NCBI RefSeq assembly: GCF_029784165.1
Contig: NC_073696.1
Span: forward strand, 150,404,812-150,468,811
Origin: Wyeomyia smithii
Lineage: Eukaryota > Arthropoda > Insecta > Diptera > Culicidae
Direction of reading: 5' to 3'
Length of the DNA stretch: 64,000 nt
Positions 22,728-33,974 of this stretch are shown one piece after another. Position 1 is the stretch's first letter. Every line of letters begins with the position of its first letter. Below the pieces are notes generated by a model. It did not search any database, was not told the origin of the DNA, and saw nothing but the letters and a program-made list of their open reading frames with translations. The position numbers and the translations under genes are program-made.

Positions 22728-22835
22728 TAGGGTATCGAACGTCTTCGTCAGTGGTTTTCTTCGGCAGTTTTTCTGCAGCGATCTTATTTAAAAGGGGGCC
22801 GAAGAAAACCACTGACGAAGACGTTCGATACCCTA
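22728..22835. mobile_element. 108-bp perfect hairpin MITE
   Basis: Two 37-nt arms (22728-22764 and 22799-22835) are exact reverse complements, beginning TAGGGTATCGAACG and ending CGTTCGATACCCTA, around a 34-nt loop. The absence of any arm mismatch means a recent arrival or strong homogenisation. The terminal TA suggests a TA target. Confidence 0.85.
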
Positions 22836-23588
22836 TTTGTTAAAGACAGTGAAATATTATTAAAAATTAAACAACCATTATCTTTTTTTAATTTTTGTTT
22901 TTGAGAAAATGATATTACCGAAAATTCTATTTACAATTTGCGCAATTACTAATAATCAGTTTTCTTTGACCTTCATTTTTTTATAAATTTTTCATACTTT
23001 ATTGTACATATATTTGTAGAATGAGATCATAAATCAATTCTTTTATGAAAATCAGAATGAGTAACATTTTGCTCTTCGAAGTTTCTGATTGTTTTTACTT
23101 AGACATGGCGTTTCCTTTTACTTTATTTATCTTTATTTGTTCTGGAAAATTTAGGATAACGGCCTATCCACAATTAGTATTAAAATACAATAAAAATAAA
23201 AACAACGAGATTTGAAGAATATTTAATTATTCAGTTACGGTAATAAAATAGTGCATTTTTGAAAGGCCCGTTCGTCATACATTTTAGGCAAAAAATTAAA
23301 AAAAAAATTATCCGTATTGCGAACAGGAACAGTCTGATTAGAATTGCTTTTTCAAAGTTTTTATCAAACATGTATAATCAGACTATTTTTCGTTAGGGCA
23401 CTTGGCAAATAAAAAGACCACCTGGTTAAAGTTGGAGGGGGACTGGGGGAGGGGGCTTTCCAAACGACCACGGGGGGAGGGGGGTAGTGGGAATAAAAGG
23501 GATCAAAATATCACCACGTAGTTTAGGAATGGCCCCAAATGCATTTTATTATTTTTGGTATCGCTGAAACTAACAGGTCATTTTTTTA
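22836..23588. other. no gene; G-rich low-complexity stretch
   Basis: AT-rich DNA with a purine/G-rich patch at 23434-23490 (GGAGGGGGACTGGGGGAGGG). No coding signal was seen. Confidence 0.5.
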
Positions 23589-23777
23589 GGACAAAATTAT
23601 TTTCTACAACTTTACCAGAGACACTAGTTATGCCAGTCAAACAAATCGATTTAGCTGAAAAAATATTTCTTATCTCCAATAGAGCACTCTGTGTATAATT
23701 GAAATATTTTTACAACCGAAACAGTTTGTTTGATTGGCATAGTGTCTCTGGCAAAGTTGTAGATAAAAATATTGTCC
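23589..23777. repeat. 189-bp inverted repeat
   Basis: The left arm starts GGACAAAATTATTTTCTACA and the right arm ends with its approximate inverse (AGTTGTAGATAAAAATATTG then TCC). The arms continue through CAGAGACACTA and CAAACAAA for about 60 bp with few mismatches. Likely a MITE. The following bases to 24400 are AT-rich and without a gene. Confidence 0.6.
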
Positions 23778-24432
23778 TTCCAAAAATAAACACGCTGTGA
23801 AAAAAAAATTGTTTTGAAAAAATATAACTTTTTTTCTTTATATCTTCATCGCTGCGGTATTTTTCCTGTAATTTTTATACAAAAAAAAATAGATTTTTGA
23901 AGAATAAGCTTTTTCATATTAGTTTTAATATTTCTCTTACATTTAAAATAAATGAATTTTTTAGTGTTCTTCTTATCGGAGAGATAAAATTACTATCGAA
24001 AACTTTGCCGAAGACGTCAAACTGATCAAAACACTTTTGGCTCTGAAAATATTTGTAATCACAATAATCCTCCCAAAATAGCATTTTAAATAGCTTCTCA
24101 GCCTATAGAAACATCTATGCAAAGTTTGGGCCAAACCAAAAATGACAAAAAATATTGAAACTGGACATTTTATGTCGAACTGCTCAGTTTAAAATCAACT
24201 TTAACTCATTTAAAAAACTGCGCAAAAATATTGACAACTTCAAAGTTTACAGAATAGTTAACTTAAAGTTTGTTTTCCTCGAATTGATGAAGATGTCACT
24301 TGGTCTAATCTGACTAAACGGCGTCAAAAAAAATTCAATAACACTGGTCGACAAAAGCGAAAAAAAGTTTCCCTAGAGCTCAAAATGGTTGTCCTTTTTT
24401 CTCCGTGTTGGGTATTTTCGTCACTGCGACCA

Positions 24433-24884
24433 TTTTTTTTAATAGGGGGGGGGGGGGGAATGTTTGTTATGATTTATTTATGTACTAATATCTATTCAGA
24501 ATTATTATTGTGTGTTCTGCCACAAATGGTGACATTTCAACACTATTATATATATGTATTTGTACTCTTTTTTATATTATTGAATGTTATTAGCTTTCGC
24601 AGTTAAGTTAATGTAATTGTAGGAAAATTATCAAACCTACTTGTCAAGGAGAAAAAAAAGGAATAAAACAAAACTTGAAATAAACTTAAAACTATCTTAA
24701 TGACTATAAAGTGAGCTAATCGTTGCAATTGAGGATTGCAACGATTTTTGTCGGAATTTGTTGATAATTTGGCTTGACATATTTTCTAATGTTTCTACAT
24801 TAGTGAGCTTATGTAGCTCGTTCGTGCTAAACCAGGGAGGACGCTTCAAAATCATTTTCAAAAGTTTATTCTTAATCCTTTGAT
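24433..24884 (-). mobile_element. 5'-truncated Jockey 3' end (dead on arrival)
   Basis: The reverse strand encodes the last residues of Jockey ORF2 (NKLLKMILKRPPWFSTNELH ... IINKFRQKSLQSSIATISSL), closely related to the end of copy 2 at 17920-18096. A matching 3' UTR with GACAAGTAGGTTT, a C-run and a poly(A), seen here as poly(T), follows at the left edge. The flanks CGTCACTGCGACCA at 24419-24432 and 24885-24898 are its target duplication. Only about 450 bp were copied in. Confidence 0.9.
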
Positions 24885-24898
24885 CGTCACTGCGACCA

Positions 24899-25744
24899 AT
24901 TTTTTGATATTTTGTGACATACATGGTTGCTTAGGGAAAAACGCAGTCAAGTCTTTGAAAAAGTTATCTTTGCTAGGGACACCAAAACTCACAGGAATGG
25001 TTGACAATCTACCTACCATCTCTCATGTTTTCCAGTTTGAGCTCTAAGACAAAACTTGGATTTTGAATAATGAAAGTGCTATGAAAGAAGGATTACTATT
25101 TTAAACATAGTTTCATTCAAACCAAAAGAATCAGTTCAGAAGTTTATTAAATCATTATTTACAAAGATATTTCAAGTGTGTACTTTAAATCATTTGTATC
25201 TATCGCGCTTTTTTACCTGCAATATAATTAATATAAATGAATAGGTATAACCTTCAAGATTATAGTTTTCCATTTTTGATATTCCCGTCATTGCACATAA
25301 GACGGTCCCTATATAAAAGAGTGGCCAAAATTACCAAAATGCGAATTTCCTATTCAGGATGTTTTGAGCACATGATTTTGTAGTATTTTATCTATACTTT
25401 CATAATTTTTGAATGAAATCTTGATACAAAAAACGGTTCATGTTGAAAAATGCCTTCAAAGTTACCTATTTCAGAAACGGAGAAAAATAGTTTTTCTGAA
25501 TATTTTGGAATATATAAAAACCTACTAAAGCTATCATGATATGTTCACATATGATTGAAAGCTTATTAAATTAATTCCCTAAAACAAAATGGGTAATGGA
25601 TTTCAACCCTACAGAGTCAGTCGCAAGCCACATTGAAAATATGCGTAATTTTCCTAATTTTGACCATCAAAAACATTAAATGTAAGCACGTGTAAGCACA
25701 GCACCTGATAGTGTGTCTGAGAGCCCTACTTGTGCCCTTTAAGA
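24899..25744. other. no gene seen
   Basis: AT-rich filler between the Jockey fragment and the tandem repeats. No ORF or terminal repeat could be supported. Confidence 0.5.
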
Positions 25745-26160
25745 ATATGTGTTAAAAACTGCGGAAAATTTGCGTTTTGGTAGAAAAAGATGATTAAAAA
25801 TTTTCCATTTTTTCGCAATTTTTGAATTTTTGGGTGATTTATTAACAAAGTTTTTCGTATATTAGAGCAATTTGGTACAAAACACACATGAAATTATTAG
25901 ATTAATTGGTTCATTAGAATATACGTTGTTTAAAACATATGTTAAAAGTTTGAGTAAAATTTGGGTTTTTGTAGAAAAAGGTAATTTAAAATTTTTAATT
26001 TTCTATGTAATTTTTTGGAGTTTTATGAAGACTTATCAACGTATGTCATAGCAATTAGGTTCAAAAATATACTGGAAAAACTTAGTTTGATTATTCAGTT
26101 GTACACACTTAAGTAAAAAAATATTTTTTTCATTTTGTTAGAAAAAAAATGGTTAATATT
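25745..26160. repeat. diverged tandem repeat, about 190-bp period
   Basis: The phrase ATATGTTAAAA...GTAGAAAAAGGTAA and the following TTTTT-rich block recur at about 25747, 25938 and 26104 with many substitutions, giving two to three degenerate units. Non-coding. Confidence 0.5.
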
Positions 26161-26261
26161 AGCAATAAATTGGTTTTCGCGTGTATCGATGTTTTTTTAC
26201 CAACCCAAAGTTTTTTTCTGAAATTTATTTTGTTTACCCATTACAACATCGCTGAAACAGC

Positions 26262-26355
26262 TATTAGACGAAGCAAATATTTGCTAGTTTTCAATACAGA
26301 TTTTATTTGCAAATAAAATCGTACCGAAAATAGCAAATATTTGCGTCGTCTAATA
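26262..26355. mobile_element. 94-bp palindromic MITE
   Basis: The ends TATTAGACGAAGCAAATATT and the inverse GCAAATATTTGCGTCGTCTAATA-type arm form about 30-bp arms with two mismatches. An inner ATTTTATTTGCAAATAAAAT palindrome also lies between them. The whole element can fold on itself. Confidence 0.7.
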
Positions 26356-26582
26356 CCTGCTTAAGAGACTTAGCGATTATTCATGTGAACTTAACCTTAA
26401 CCTTAACCTTACTTAACCGAATATAAAAATGAATTATTATCCCAAAAATGATTCCCAGTGTTTGTTTTATGAAAACACGGCCATGAAACACCACACGCAA
26501 ACTTCTCTCACCATACACAAATATAACTGCCAGAGTTAAACAAATGGTTCGAGCTTGCATTTGGGCATTTACTCGCCAGTTA

Positions 26583-26728
26583 GGCCGTTTACATACTGGC
26601 GCGTCCTGCGTTGCGGAGACGGTTCGCCTTGCCGTGAGTTAATGTACAGCGCTAAGCAGAGCTGTACATTAACCCACGGCAAGGCGAACCGTCTCCGCAA
26701 CGCAGGACGCGCCAGTATGTAAACGGCC
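26583..26728. mobile_element. Tourist-like MITE (PIF/Harbinger type)
   Basis: Near-perfect 65-70-bp arms start GGCCGTTTACATACTGGCG and end in the inverse, with a tiny loop around AAGCAGAGCTG. TTA flanks both sides (26580-26582 and 26729-26731). A 3-bp TTA target plus GGCC-type termini is the PIF/Harbinger pattern. At about 55% GC it stands out from its AT-rich surroundings. Confidence 0.82.
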
Positions 26729-27268
26729 TTACAGCCGAAGTAGAAGCTGTGTACCGGATATGTCGGCATACAGCATAAACAAATGGAGGTTCTCATGGTC
26801 GAACTTTACAACACTGCAGTCAGGTGTTTCATACACGAAATTGCATTGAGTTAACCGTCAATCTCACAACTACTCCCACGCATAAACCCGCAATCTCACA
26901 AATATTATCATACTCTTGAATCATGCGGCTCATATGTCTTTTATGGCTGACTGATTCTAGTTCATTCCTTTGAGTCGGTCTGATTGCTTGTGTATGTGGA
27001 GGAAACAAGGTTTTATGTGTGCTTTATAGTTCTGAAGTTTTATTCAAGTGTTTTACGAAGAAGCGAGCTTGTCTAACGAGGAAGTTCATAAGATCGATTT
27101 AGTGAGTTTGTTCATACAACCTAGAACAGAAAATGTTATAAATGATTGCATTTAATTGATCAAGCACCGTTTTAAAACAGTTTTTAACAAACAAGACCAT
27201 AGAGAATTGTATCAACATTTGCTGGCTCTACAATCGAGATTTGCTAAATCGTTTCGTCTTCAGTAGTT

Positions 27269-27699
27269 TTGTTTGAATTGAATTGCTTTACAACTTTACT
27301 GAAGAAACCATATCTCTTGAATGCTCCTATCAAAAGTCAAATTCGTGCGCAATCTCTGCGGACAAATCGCGAACTAACTCTCAAAGCCATAAGAAGCGTT
27401 TTACTATTATGTGCATCTTTGCTGAAAACAGTAATCGTTTATCTCGTTCCACTAACGAGTTATTTACGTTTATTCGAAAACACAAGACATTTGCCTTATT
27501 TTACGTGGTTTATAAACAGCCCCATGTCAGTACAAAACTTTTTTTTATATGTTATAATCATCTGCAATGGAAAACCAACAATTTGGCACAAAAAAATGAA
27601 TTTTGGCCGGAAATCTCAATTTTCCGACCATTGTGCATTGTCGGTTTTTCGATATCTGATACCTACGTTACTCTTCGTCACCAGGTAAGCATCTTGTGA
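27269..27699 (+). CDS. two overlapping open frames, unrecognised
   Basis: Two forward frames stay open for about 140 codons over the same 420 bp (27269-27688 and 27283-27699), which is unusual in this AT-rich setting. The second ends at CGTCACCAG|GTAAGC, a good splice donor. Neither translation shows a domain I know. It could be a remnant of the hAT-B coding region or of a captured exon, or chance. No promoter is evident. Confidence 0.2.
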
Positions 27700-28261
27700 T
27701 TCAAATCATTGGATTGCTATGTTTTAGAAACATTTTTTATATTTTTCGAAATTTCGCGAAATTTCGCGAAATTTGGAGACCAATTTCGTTTCGTCTCGAG
27801 AACTCGAAATCCACCTTGATTTCGTTTCGACTAATTTGGCGAAACCGAAATTAAGGGTTAATTTCGTTTCGTTTCGTTTCGACACCAGAAAAGCCAGTTT
27901 CGCACACCCTTATTGCTGAACATATTTTTCTTGCGTTTTTGAGAGTGAAATCATGACAACGGGAATCGAGTCAGGCTATCGGGGTTTTTATCGGCCCCGT
28001 GGGCACTAATCTGCCTGTTTCGCCCCCAGTAACAAACAGCTGATTGTCTCGATCGATTGTCATGCAGGTTATATTGGTGAAAAGACCGTTTGTTCTATTC
28101 GGAGCAATATCCAACGTTGAAGAATTGCTTAAAATGTCCCAAACCTTGAAGGTACTATTTTTATAACCGCGAGACTTCTGCCATCATGTATCAGTTTAGC
28201 TACATTACGACGAACGACGATTTTTATCACGGGAAAGACTCTTACTTCTATGTGTTACTTA

Positions 28262-29055
28262 CACTCAAAATATTTTTCACGTTATGATTACCAGAAAAGT
28301 TATGTGAATATTTTCCACTGTCATTTTCACGTAGATTTTCGTAGACGGTAGAGGTCATTTGAGTTCATCATGATCTGGTGAGATGATTTATCCTGTGAAT
28401 ATTATTCAGTAGACATATGCGTTTCATGTGATTTTCACGTAGAATTTAACTACCGGCAAAGTGAAAAGCATTTGATTAACGGATAGCTACTACGTTTTAT
28501 AAAACGTATTAATTTCGATTGTGGTTTCCCAAATTCTTAAGAGAGAAATTAGATTTCAGAATTTTTTGAAATATGTTGCTTGATAAATCGCACGGGCATG
28601 CAAAATTTCCAATTCGAAAATGGATTGAACGACATAAAAACTGACAAATATTGAGACATTCACCGTCTATAATTACTGTTAGCTGCTACTGTTTATGTTC
28701 AGGTAACTCCTGGATCTTTGAACTGAATCTGTACAAAATCTGTAAGCTAAAGATTCCATGTCGAATTATGGTTTTTCCTAAATCTCACTCATTGGCAAGC
28801 CATCGATGAAATCAATTTTATGTTCAGAGACCGAATTACACAACAGCTTCGCCATTTTGATTCTTGTATATTTTCGCACGGAGAGTTCATTCTGTTTGAC
28901 GTTGCAAAGTTCACGTAGATACTACGTGATAAAACATAGTATGCATGTGATTTTCACGTAGATGTTATGTTTGTCACATAAATCATGAAAACTGACAGGA
29001 AATGATTAAGTACAGGAAATTTCACGTAACAATAACGTGAAAAATATTTTGAGTG
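28262..29055. mobile_element. 0.8-kb MITE with CACTC ends
   Basis: The termini CACTCAAAATATTTTTCACG and the inverse CGTGAAAAATATTTTGAGTG match for about 25 bp and are flanked by TA. TTTCACGTAGA-like motifs are scattered inside (about 28325, 28436, 28912 and 28953). It has no ORF and is inserted in hAT-A. The superfamily is uncertain. Confidence 0.75.
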
Positions 29056-29349
29056 TAGATTTAAAAGATAAATTAGTTATCGATTAATCGACCAACTATG
29101 ATAGACTCGAAAAAGAACAATCAAAACAAGCAATAAAACAAAACAATCTGACAGGTCGACAAATAATTAGGTATCAATGTATCGGTAACTTTTTTTCGCA
29201 GCGGTATACAGACTTATACAGACATTTTTATGGATTATACAGACTTGCCAAAAAAAAGTCTGGCATCTCTGCTTACAGGTAACACTCACCAACCCTCAAA
29301 CATCGTCAACCACCATATCCCCAAAAATTTCTTCACCAACACAAAATGC

Positions 29350-32242
29350 GACTGAAATTTTGGTTTACTGTCAAAATTTCAATCGCATGAAAGGCCCAGC
29401 CATAATGAAACAAATTTACAACAATCTTCTAGGCTCATCCTTTTCAGTCATATTGGCGACTGAAACAAACTGGGATGAAAGTGTCAAAAGTAAAGAAATT
29501 TTTGGAAATATGTTTAATGTATTCAGGAATGACAGGAATCTTCAAGAATCCGAGAAGAAGTCAGGCGGAGGAGTCCTCATAGCGGTCTCCGTGAATTTTA
29601 ATTCAGAAACTGTTGCTGCACCTAAATTCAAAGAATTCGAGCACATTTGGATAAAATCGCACATAGCAGGTGAAACACACGTATTCGCCTCTGTGTACTT
29701 TCCTCCACATAACGCTAATGAAATGACGTATGAAAAGTTTTTTAATTGCGCAGAAATTTTTTTATCTGAACCACCTCCAGAAGTGAAAGTTCACATCTAT
29801 GGGGACTTCAATCAAAACACCGGTGACTTCATATTGAACCCTGAAAACGAAAGCATCCTACTCCCAGTCATTGGAGATAACATCACTTTGCACTTCATGT
29901 TTGACGAAATTGCTAAACTAGGTTTGAACCAGGTTAACCATGTAAGAAACCGTGAAAATTGCTATTTGGACCTACTCTTAACGAATATCCATGAAGATTT
30001 CTGTGTGACCAAATCATTTAACCCACTGTGGAAAAACGAAAAGTTTCACACAGCAATTGAATATTCTTTATTTTTACATGAATATCAAAGACCCAACGAC
30101 TGTGAGTATGAGGAAGTCCTTGATTTCAAACTCGCAAACTATGCAAATATTAAAAACAAATTAAACTGTGTCAATTGGCAACAATTTTTTAGAGATGAAG
30201 GAAATGTCGAATCATCTGTTAGCGTCTTTTACAAAATTCTGTACAACATCATCTCTCAAGAGATTCCATTGAAGAAAAAACGACGCCACGCTAACACTAA
30301 ACATCCAGTCTGGTTTAACAAACAAATAAAAAATTTAAAAAACCGCAAACAAAAAGCTCACAAAATTTTCAAAAAGCACAATAGCAGTGAAAATCTAGCA
30401 ATTTACTTGGAAATATGTGATCAACTGAACTTTGCAATCAGTGATGCATTTGAAGAATTCAATGCAAAAACTGAACTAGAAATTAAGTCTTGTCCAAAGA
30501 ACTTCTTCAATTACGTCAAAACAAAACTAAAATCAGATCACCATCAATAATGCAACTCGATGAACATGTTGGTGATAACTCGGAGAAAAATTGCAATCTC
30601 TTTGCAAAATTTTTCCAGGAAATCTATACCACATTTTCCGAAGAAAATCGCGACCGCGATTATTTTGCATTTTATCCAGAATATCCAAGAAACGTTGGTG
30701 TCAACCAACTTCAGGTACAGGATGTTTTGCAGGGTCTGAGAAATTTAGACCCTTCCAAAGGACCTGGACCTGACGGAATACCTCCAGCACTCATGAAAAA
30801 TCTTTCGAAGGAACTTGCATCTCCTTTGTTCTGGCTGTTCAATATGTCGTTGGAAACTGGAGTCTTCCCAAATATATGGAAAAGCTCATTTTTAGTGCCT
30901 ATTTTCAAATCTGGGCGTAAATCTGACATACGTAATTATCGTGGAATCGCTATTATCTCTTGCATTCCTAAACTCTTTGAGGCAATTGTCAATGAAAAGA
31001 TATTTGCTCTAGTCAAAAATCGAATAACTGACAAACAACACGGCTTCTTCAAAGGCCGCTCTACATCAACAAATTTACTTGAGTTCGTAGATTACTCATT
31101 GAATGCAATGGATAATGGGAACCATGTTGAAGCTCTCTATACAGACTTTAGCAAAGCATTTGATCGTATTGACATACCAATGCTACTTTTTAAACTGCAA
31201 AAAATTGGAATTGAGTCTGGTCTCATGAAGTGGCTTGAATCATATTTAACAAACAGGCAACAAATAATAAAATTTAATGGAAAAAAGTCAAATCCCATTC
31301 AAGTTACTTCAGGTGTTCCCCAAGGCTCCCACTTAGGACCACTTCTTTTTATTTTGTACGTAAACGACATTTCCTTCATCCTCAAAAATGTTAAAGTTCT
31401 AATATATGCCGACGACATGAAGCTGTTTTTGGAAATAAAAAATCAAGAAGACATCAATGTATTTCAGAATGAAATCCACACATTTTACATCTGGTGTAAG
31501 AAAAGCCTACTTGAAGTAAATGTAAAAAAAATGCAATGTAATATCCTTTAGCAGAAAATTAACAACGCCCAGAATTGTAATTGCATTAGGGGATCAGAAT
31601 GTGAAGAAATGTGATAAAGTTAGGGATTTAGGAATAATCTTAGATTCTAAACTTAATTTCATCGACCACTATAACACTATCATACACCAGGCAAACAACA
31701 TGTTAGGGTTTATCAAACGCTTCTGTTACAATTTTCAAGACCCGTACACTATCAAAACTTTGTATATTGCCTATGTGAGGTCAATACTGGAATACTGTAG
31801 CATTGTGTGGTCTCCTCGTCCTGGCGTACATGAAGAAAGAATAGAATCAGTACAAAAGCAATTTCTACTATATGCTCTTCGTAAGCTAGGTTGGACCGCA
31901 CATCGTCTTCCGTCATATGAAGCACGCTGCATGTTGATTGACATTCAAACATTGAAAGAACGGCGAGAGTACGCGATGGCTTCATTTGTAAACGATATAG
32001 TTTCGCAGAACGTTGACTCAGCAGTACTACTTTCTAAATTAAACTTTTATGCACCCATTCGACAACTTCGACACCGTAGTTTATTTGCTCTTAACCATCA
32101 TCGTACGGAATACGCAAAAAATGGACCTATAAATAGTATGATGAATTCTTATAATCAACACTGCGAAGCCATTGACTTTACGATGTCCCGGTATAAACTG
32201 AAACAGTATTTCAAGTCCTTGAGGCTGAGGACGCAAAATTAA
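29350..32242 (+). pseudogene. CR1-like ORF2, endonuclease-RT with two frameshifts
   Basis: The frame is open from about 29350. The first residues are TEILVYCQNFNRMKG, and the first in-frame ATG is at the M of NRMKG. Endonuclease motifs are ATETNWDE, SGGGVLIAV, IYGDFNQNTGDF and YLDLLLTNIH. Around 30530-30545 the frame shifts by one base. The RT part shows NYRGIAIISCIPKLFE, ITDKQHGFFKGRSTSTN, LYTDFSKAFDRIDI, GVPQGSHLGPLLFILY and YADDMKLF. A second shift lies in an eight-A run near 31524, after which VRDLGIILDSKLNF continues to the stop at 32242. All catalytic motifs survive, so only two single-base indels stand between this copy and a full ORF. Confidence 0.85.
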
Positions 32243-32573
32243 TTTGTTTTATGTTCGTGTATAGTTTAGAAATTAATGTTACCAGTCTACATATATGATT
32301 GACGAAATAAATAAATAAATAAATAAATAAAATCAAAAAGGATGAAAAACTTGCTGCGTTCTATGACCTAAAATACATAAGTTTTTTTTCACCAAAAATG
32401 TCCGGGGTCCGGAAAGCATTACCCGGTCCGTTCCGAAGTCCGGATGGCTTCGTTCCGGTCCGGTCCGGAAAAAAATCGGACTTTGAAGGTTCCGGTCCGA
32501 TCGGACTTCGGACCGGACCGGACCGGACTTTTACCGGACCCTTCCCGGTCCGATGTCGAACACTAGTTTTGAC

Positions 32574-33240
32574 TGCCCTGCAGTATTTTTAACCATCCAT
32601 TTTGATTAATGCAATGGTAGATTTAACTAGTAATATATTTAAAATGAAAAATGGTTTCTAGTTATAAGGAACGCACTGTGTTTAGGTTAACCATGTAATT
32701 AAGAATTTTTTTCCAGATTTTCGGAATGCTTCAGAATCTAATAGAGGTTTCCCGTCAAAAATTTTTATTCGCTCAAACGATGTCTTTTAATTTTTAAAAC
32801 CGATCCTCATTTAATTTTTTTTCTTTGGGGGTTGTAACTATTGAAAAAATAAGCCGAAAAATGCACATTTTACCCCATCCTGCCGAAAACACTATTTTGC
32901 GTTTTCCCCTTTTTTCTCTGAGATTAGTGGTGAATTTCATTCAATGAGGCAAATAAAGGTGGGGAGATAGCGGGAGACGAATGCTTATGTTACAAGTATA
33001 CCATTATAGTGTTCATATAGACAATAATAAACTAAACTTAATTAGGCGAGATCTCACACTCGAAACACGAACCGTGTTGTTCGATTCACGTTATTTTTTT
33101 AACCATGACGTTGTTTAGGATTTACTGTCTTACGATGACTTTTTTTCCGCACCTTCATGTATATCTCATCGAATAATATTGACATCGATTTTCTGGCAGC
33201 TGTTTTCGATATAAATAATCTCAACTAGGCAAAAAACAAA
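32574..33240. other. flanking DNA between hAT-E and hAT-C, no gene
   Basis: AT-rich sequence with no supportable ORF or repeat boundary. It probably represents the older locus into which hAT-E and hAT-C inserted. Confidence 0.45.
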
Positions 33241-33974
33241 TACCTTGATAGTGATGTCCGATTTTTTCAACTATCAACTATATAATAATCGATTATTTGA
33301 TTGCGTGAGCCCTATGTTTAAAAATAAAATGTTAGTGCTGACCAACAGTCAGTTACCAATAAACTTGATCTCTAGATTTTACTGACAAATCTGGCAGAAA
33401 GCTTTAGAAATATTCCGTGGCCTACCTCTTGATTTCGATGTACGAAGTTGGTTCATCGAACAAGCCTATGATCGAATCTCTACTGCAAATTCTGTGTTAA
33501 ATAGTGTATCACCTAAATTTTGCTTTTTTGCAGCAAAAAATATTGTACAATTTTAACTTTCTTCAAGACACTTTTTGGCTATTCGGTTTGAAATCACATT
33601 ATTTAATATATTTATTAATTCAATTAGCCTAATTCTTTATGAATCTTCGAGAAAGTATTTTTCCGATTCATTTAATTCTCGTTTGTAAGTGATTTTGCTG
33701 TACGAAAAACTTTACACTAGATTTAAGTGATCGAATCCTATATCCTAAACATGAGGCAAACGAATCAATAAATAGGAACCACCATATAAATTTACTTGTT
33801 AACGTTTGAAAAGCGAGAAAAGAAACATTTATTTCAAAAATGCTAAACATTCGAATGGCAATGAATGTCCCTAGACACCCTGTGACGTGAGTAGGTGCCG
33901 TCAGTAGAACCATGCATCCTCTCCTATCGACTGTTAGATTAGGAACATTTCTAGTTGGGGTCTTGGGAGCCGAT

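Larger units (their letters stand above)
21922..27912. mobile_element. hAT element B nested in hAT-A
   Basis: The ends TAAGGCTGTGCGA and TCGCACACCCTTA are inverted with one mismatch and flanked by TTGCTGAA at 21914-21921 and 27913-27920. Both ends are full of TTTCGCGAAATTTCG palindromic motifs (21945-22120 and 27745-27890), a strong subterminal signature. No recognisable transposase lies inside. The 6-kb interior has been filled with smaller elements. Confidence 0.9.
21686..29271. mobile_element. hAT element A (contains hAT-B)
   Basis: The termini CAGAGATGCCAGA and TCTGGCATCTCTG are exact inverted repeats, flanked by CTTACAGG at 21678-21685 and 29272-29279. Subterminal TATACAGAC motifs recur in both ends, as hAT elements often show. 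It lies between ORF1 and ORF2 of the CR1-like element. Without hAT-B it is about 1.6 kb with no transposase, so it was non-autonomous. Confidence 0.93.
20540..32335 (+). mobile_element. CR1-like non-LTR retrotransposon, split by hAT-A
   Basis: ORF1 (20549-21649) and ORF2 (from about 29350) belong to one element separated by the 7.6-kb hAT-A. Removing hAT-A and one TSD leaves a short inter-ORF gap of about 120 bp. The 3' end is a simple repeat of AAAT units at about 32305-32330, as in CR1/T1-type elements rather than a plain poly(A). The 5' limit is not defined. Clade assignment (CR1-like rather than Jockey) rests on the YCQN endonuclease start, the GSHLGP motif and the tail, and is moderate. 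Confidence 0.8.
12128..32565. mobile_element. hAT-like element E, host of a 20-kb nest
   Basis: The left terminus TAGTGTTCGACATCGG is matched exactly in inverse by CCGATGTCGAACACTA ending at 32565. The 8-bp GTTTTGAC flanks both ends (12120-12127 and 32566-32573), the signature of a hAT insertion. Both subterminal regions are rich in CCGGTCCGG. Because of the 1400-bp duplication, an equivalent left end with the same GTTTTGAC also lies at 10728. No transposase of its own was seen. The interior is filled by later insertions (Jockey, SINE, CR1-like and more). Confidence 0.78.

Noticed and set aside
26393..26418. AACCTTAACCTTAACCTTA, telomere-like repeat
   Set aside because: Only about four imperfect units, not the arthropod TTAGG motif, and placed inside a transposon nest. 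Chance low-complexity sequence.
31515..31535. Programmed frameshift in the CR1-like ORF2
   Set aside because: The shift lies in a simple A-run deep in the RT domain with no downstream stimulatory structure seen. An indel is simpler.
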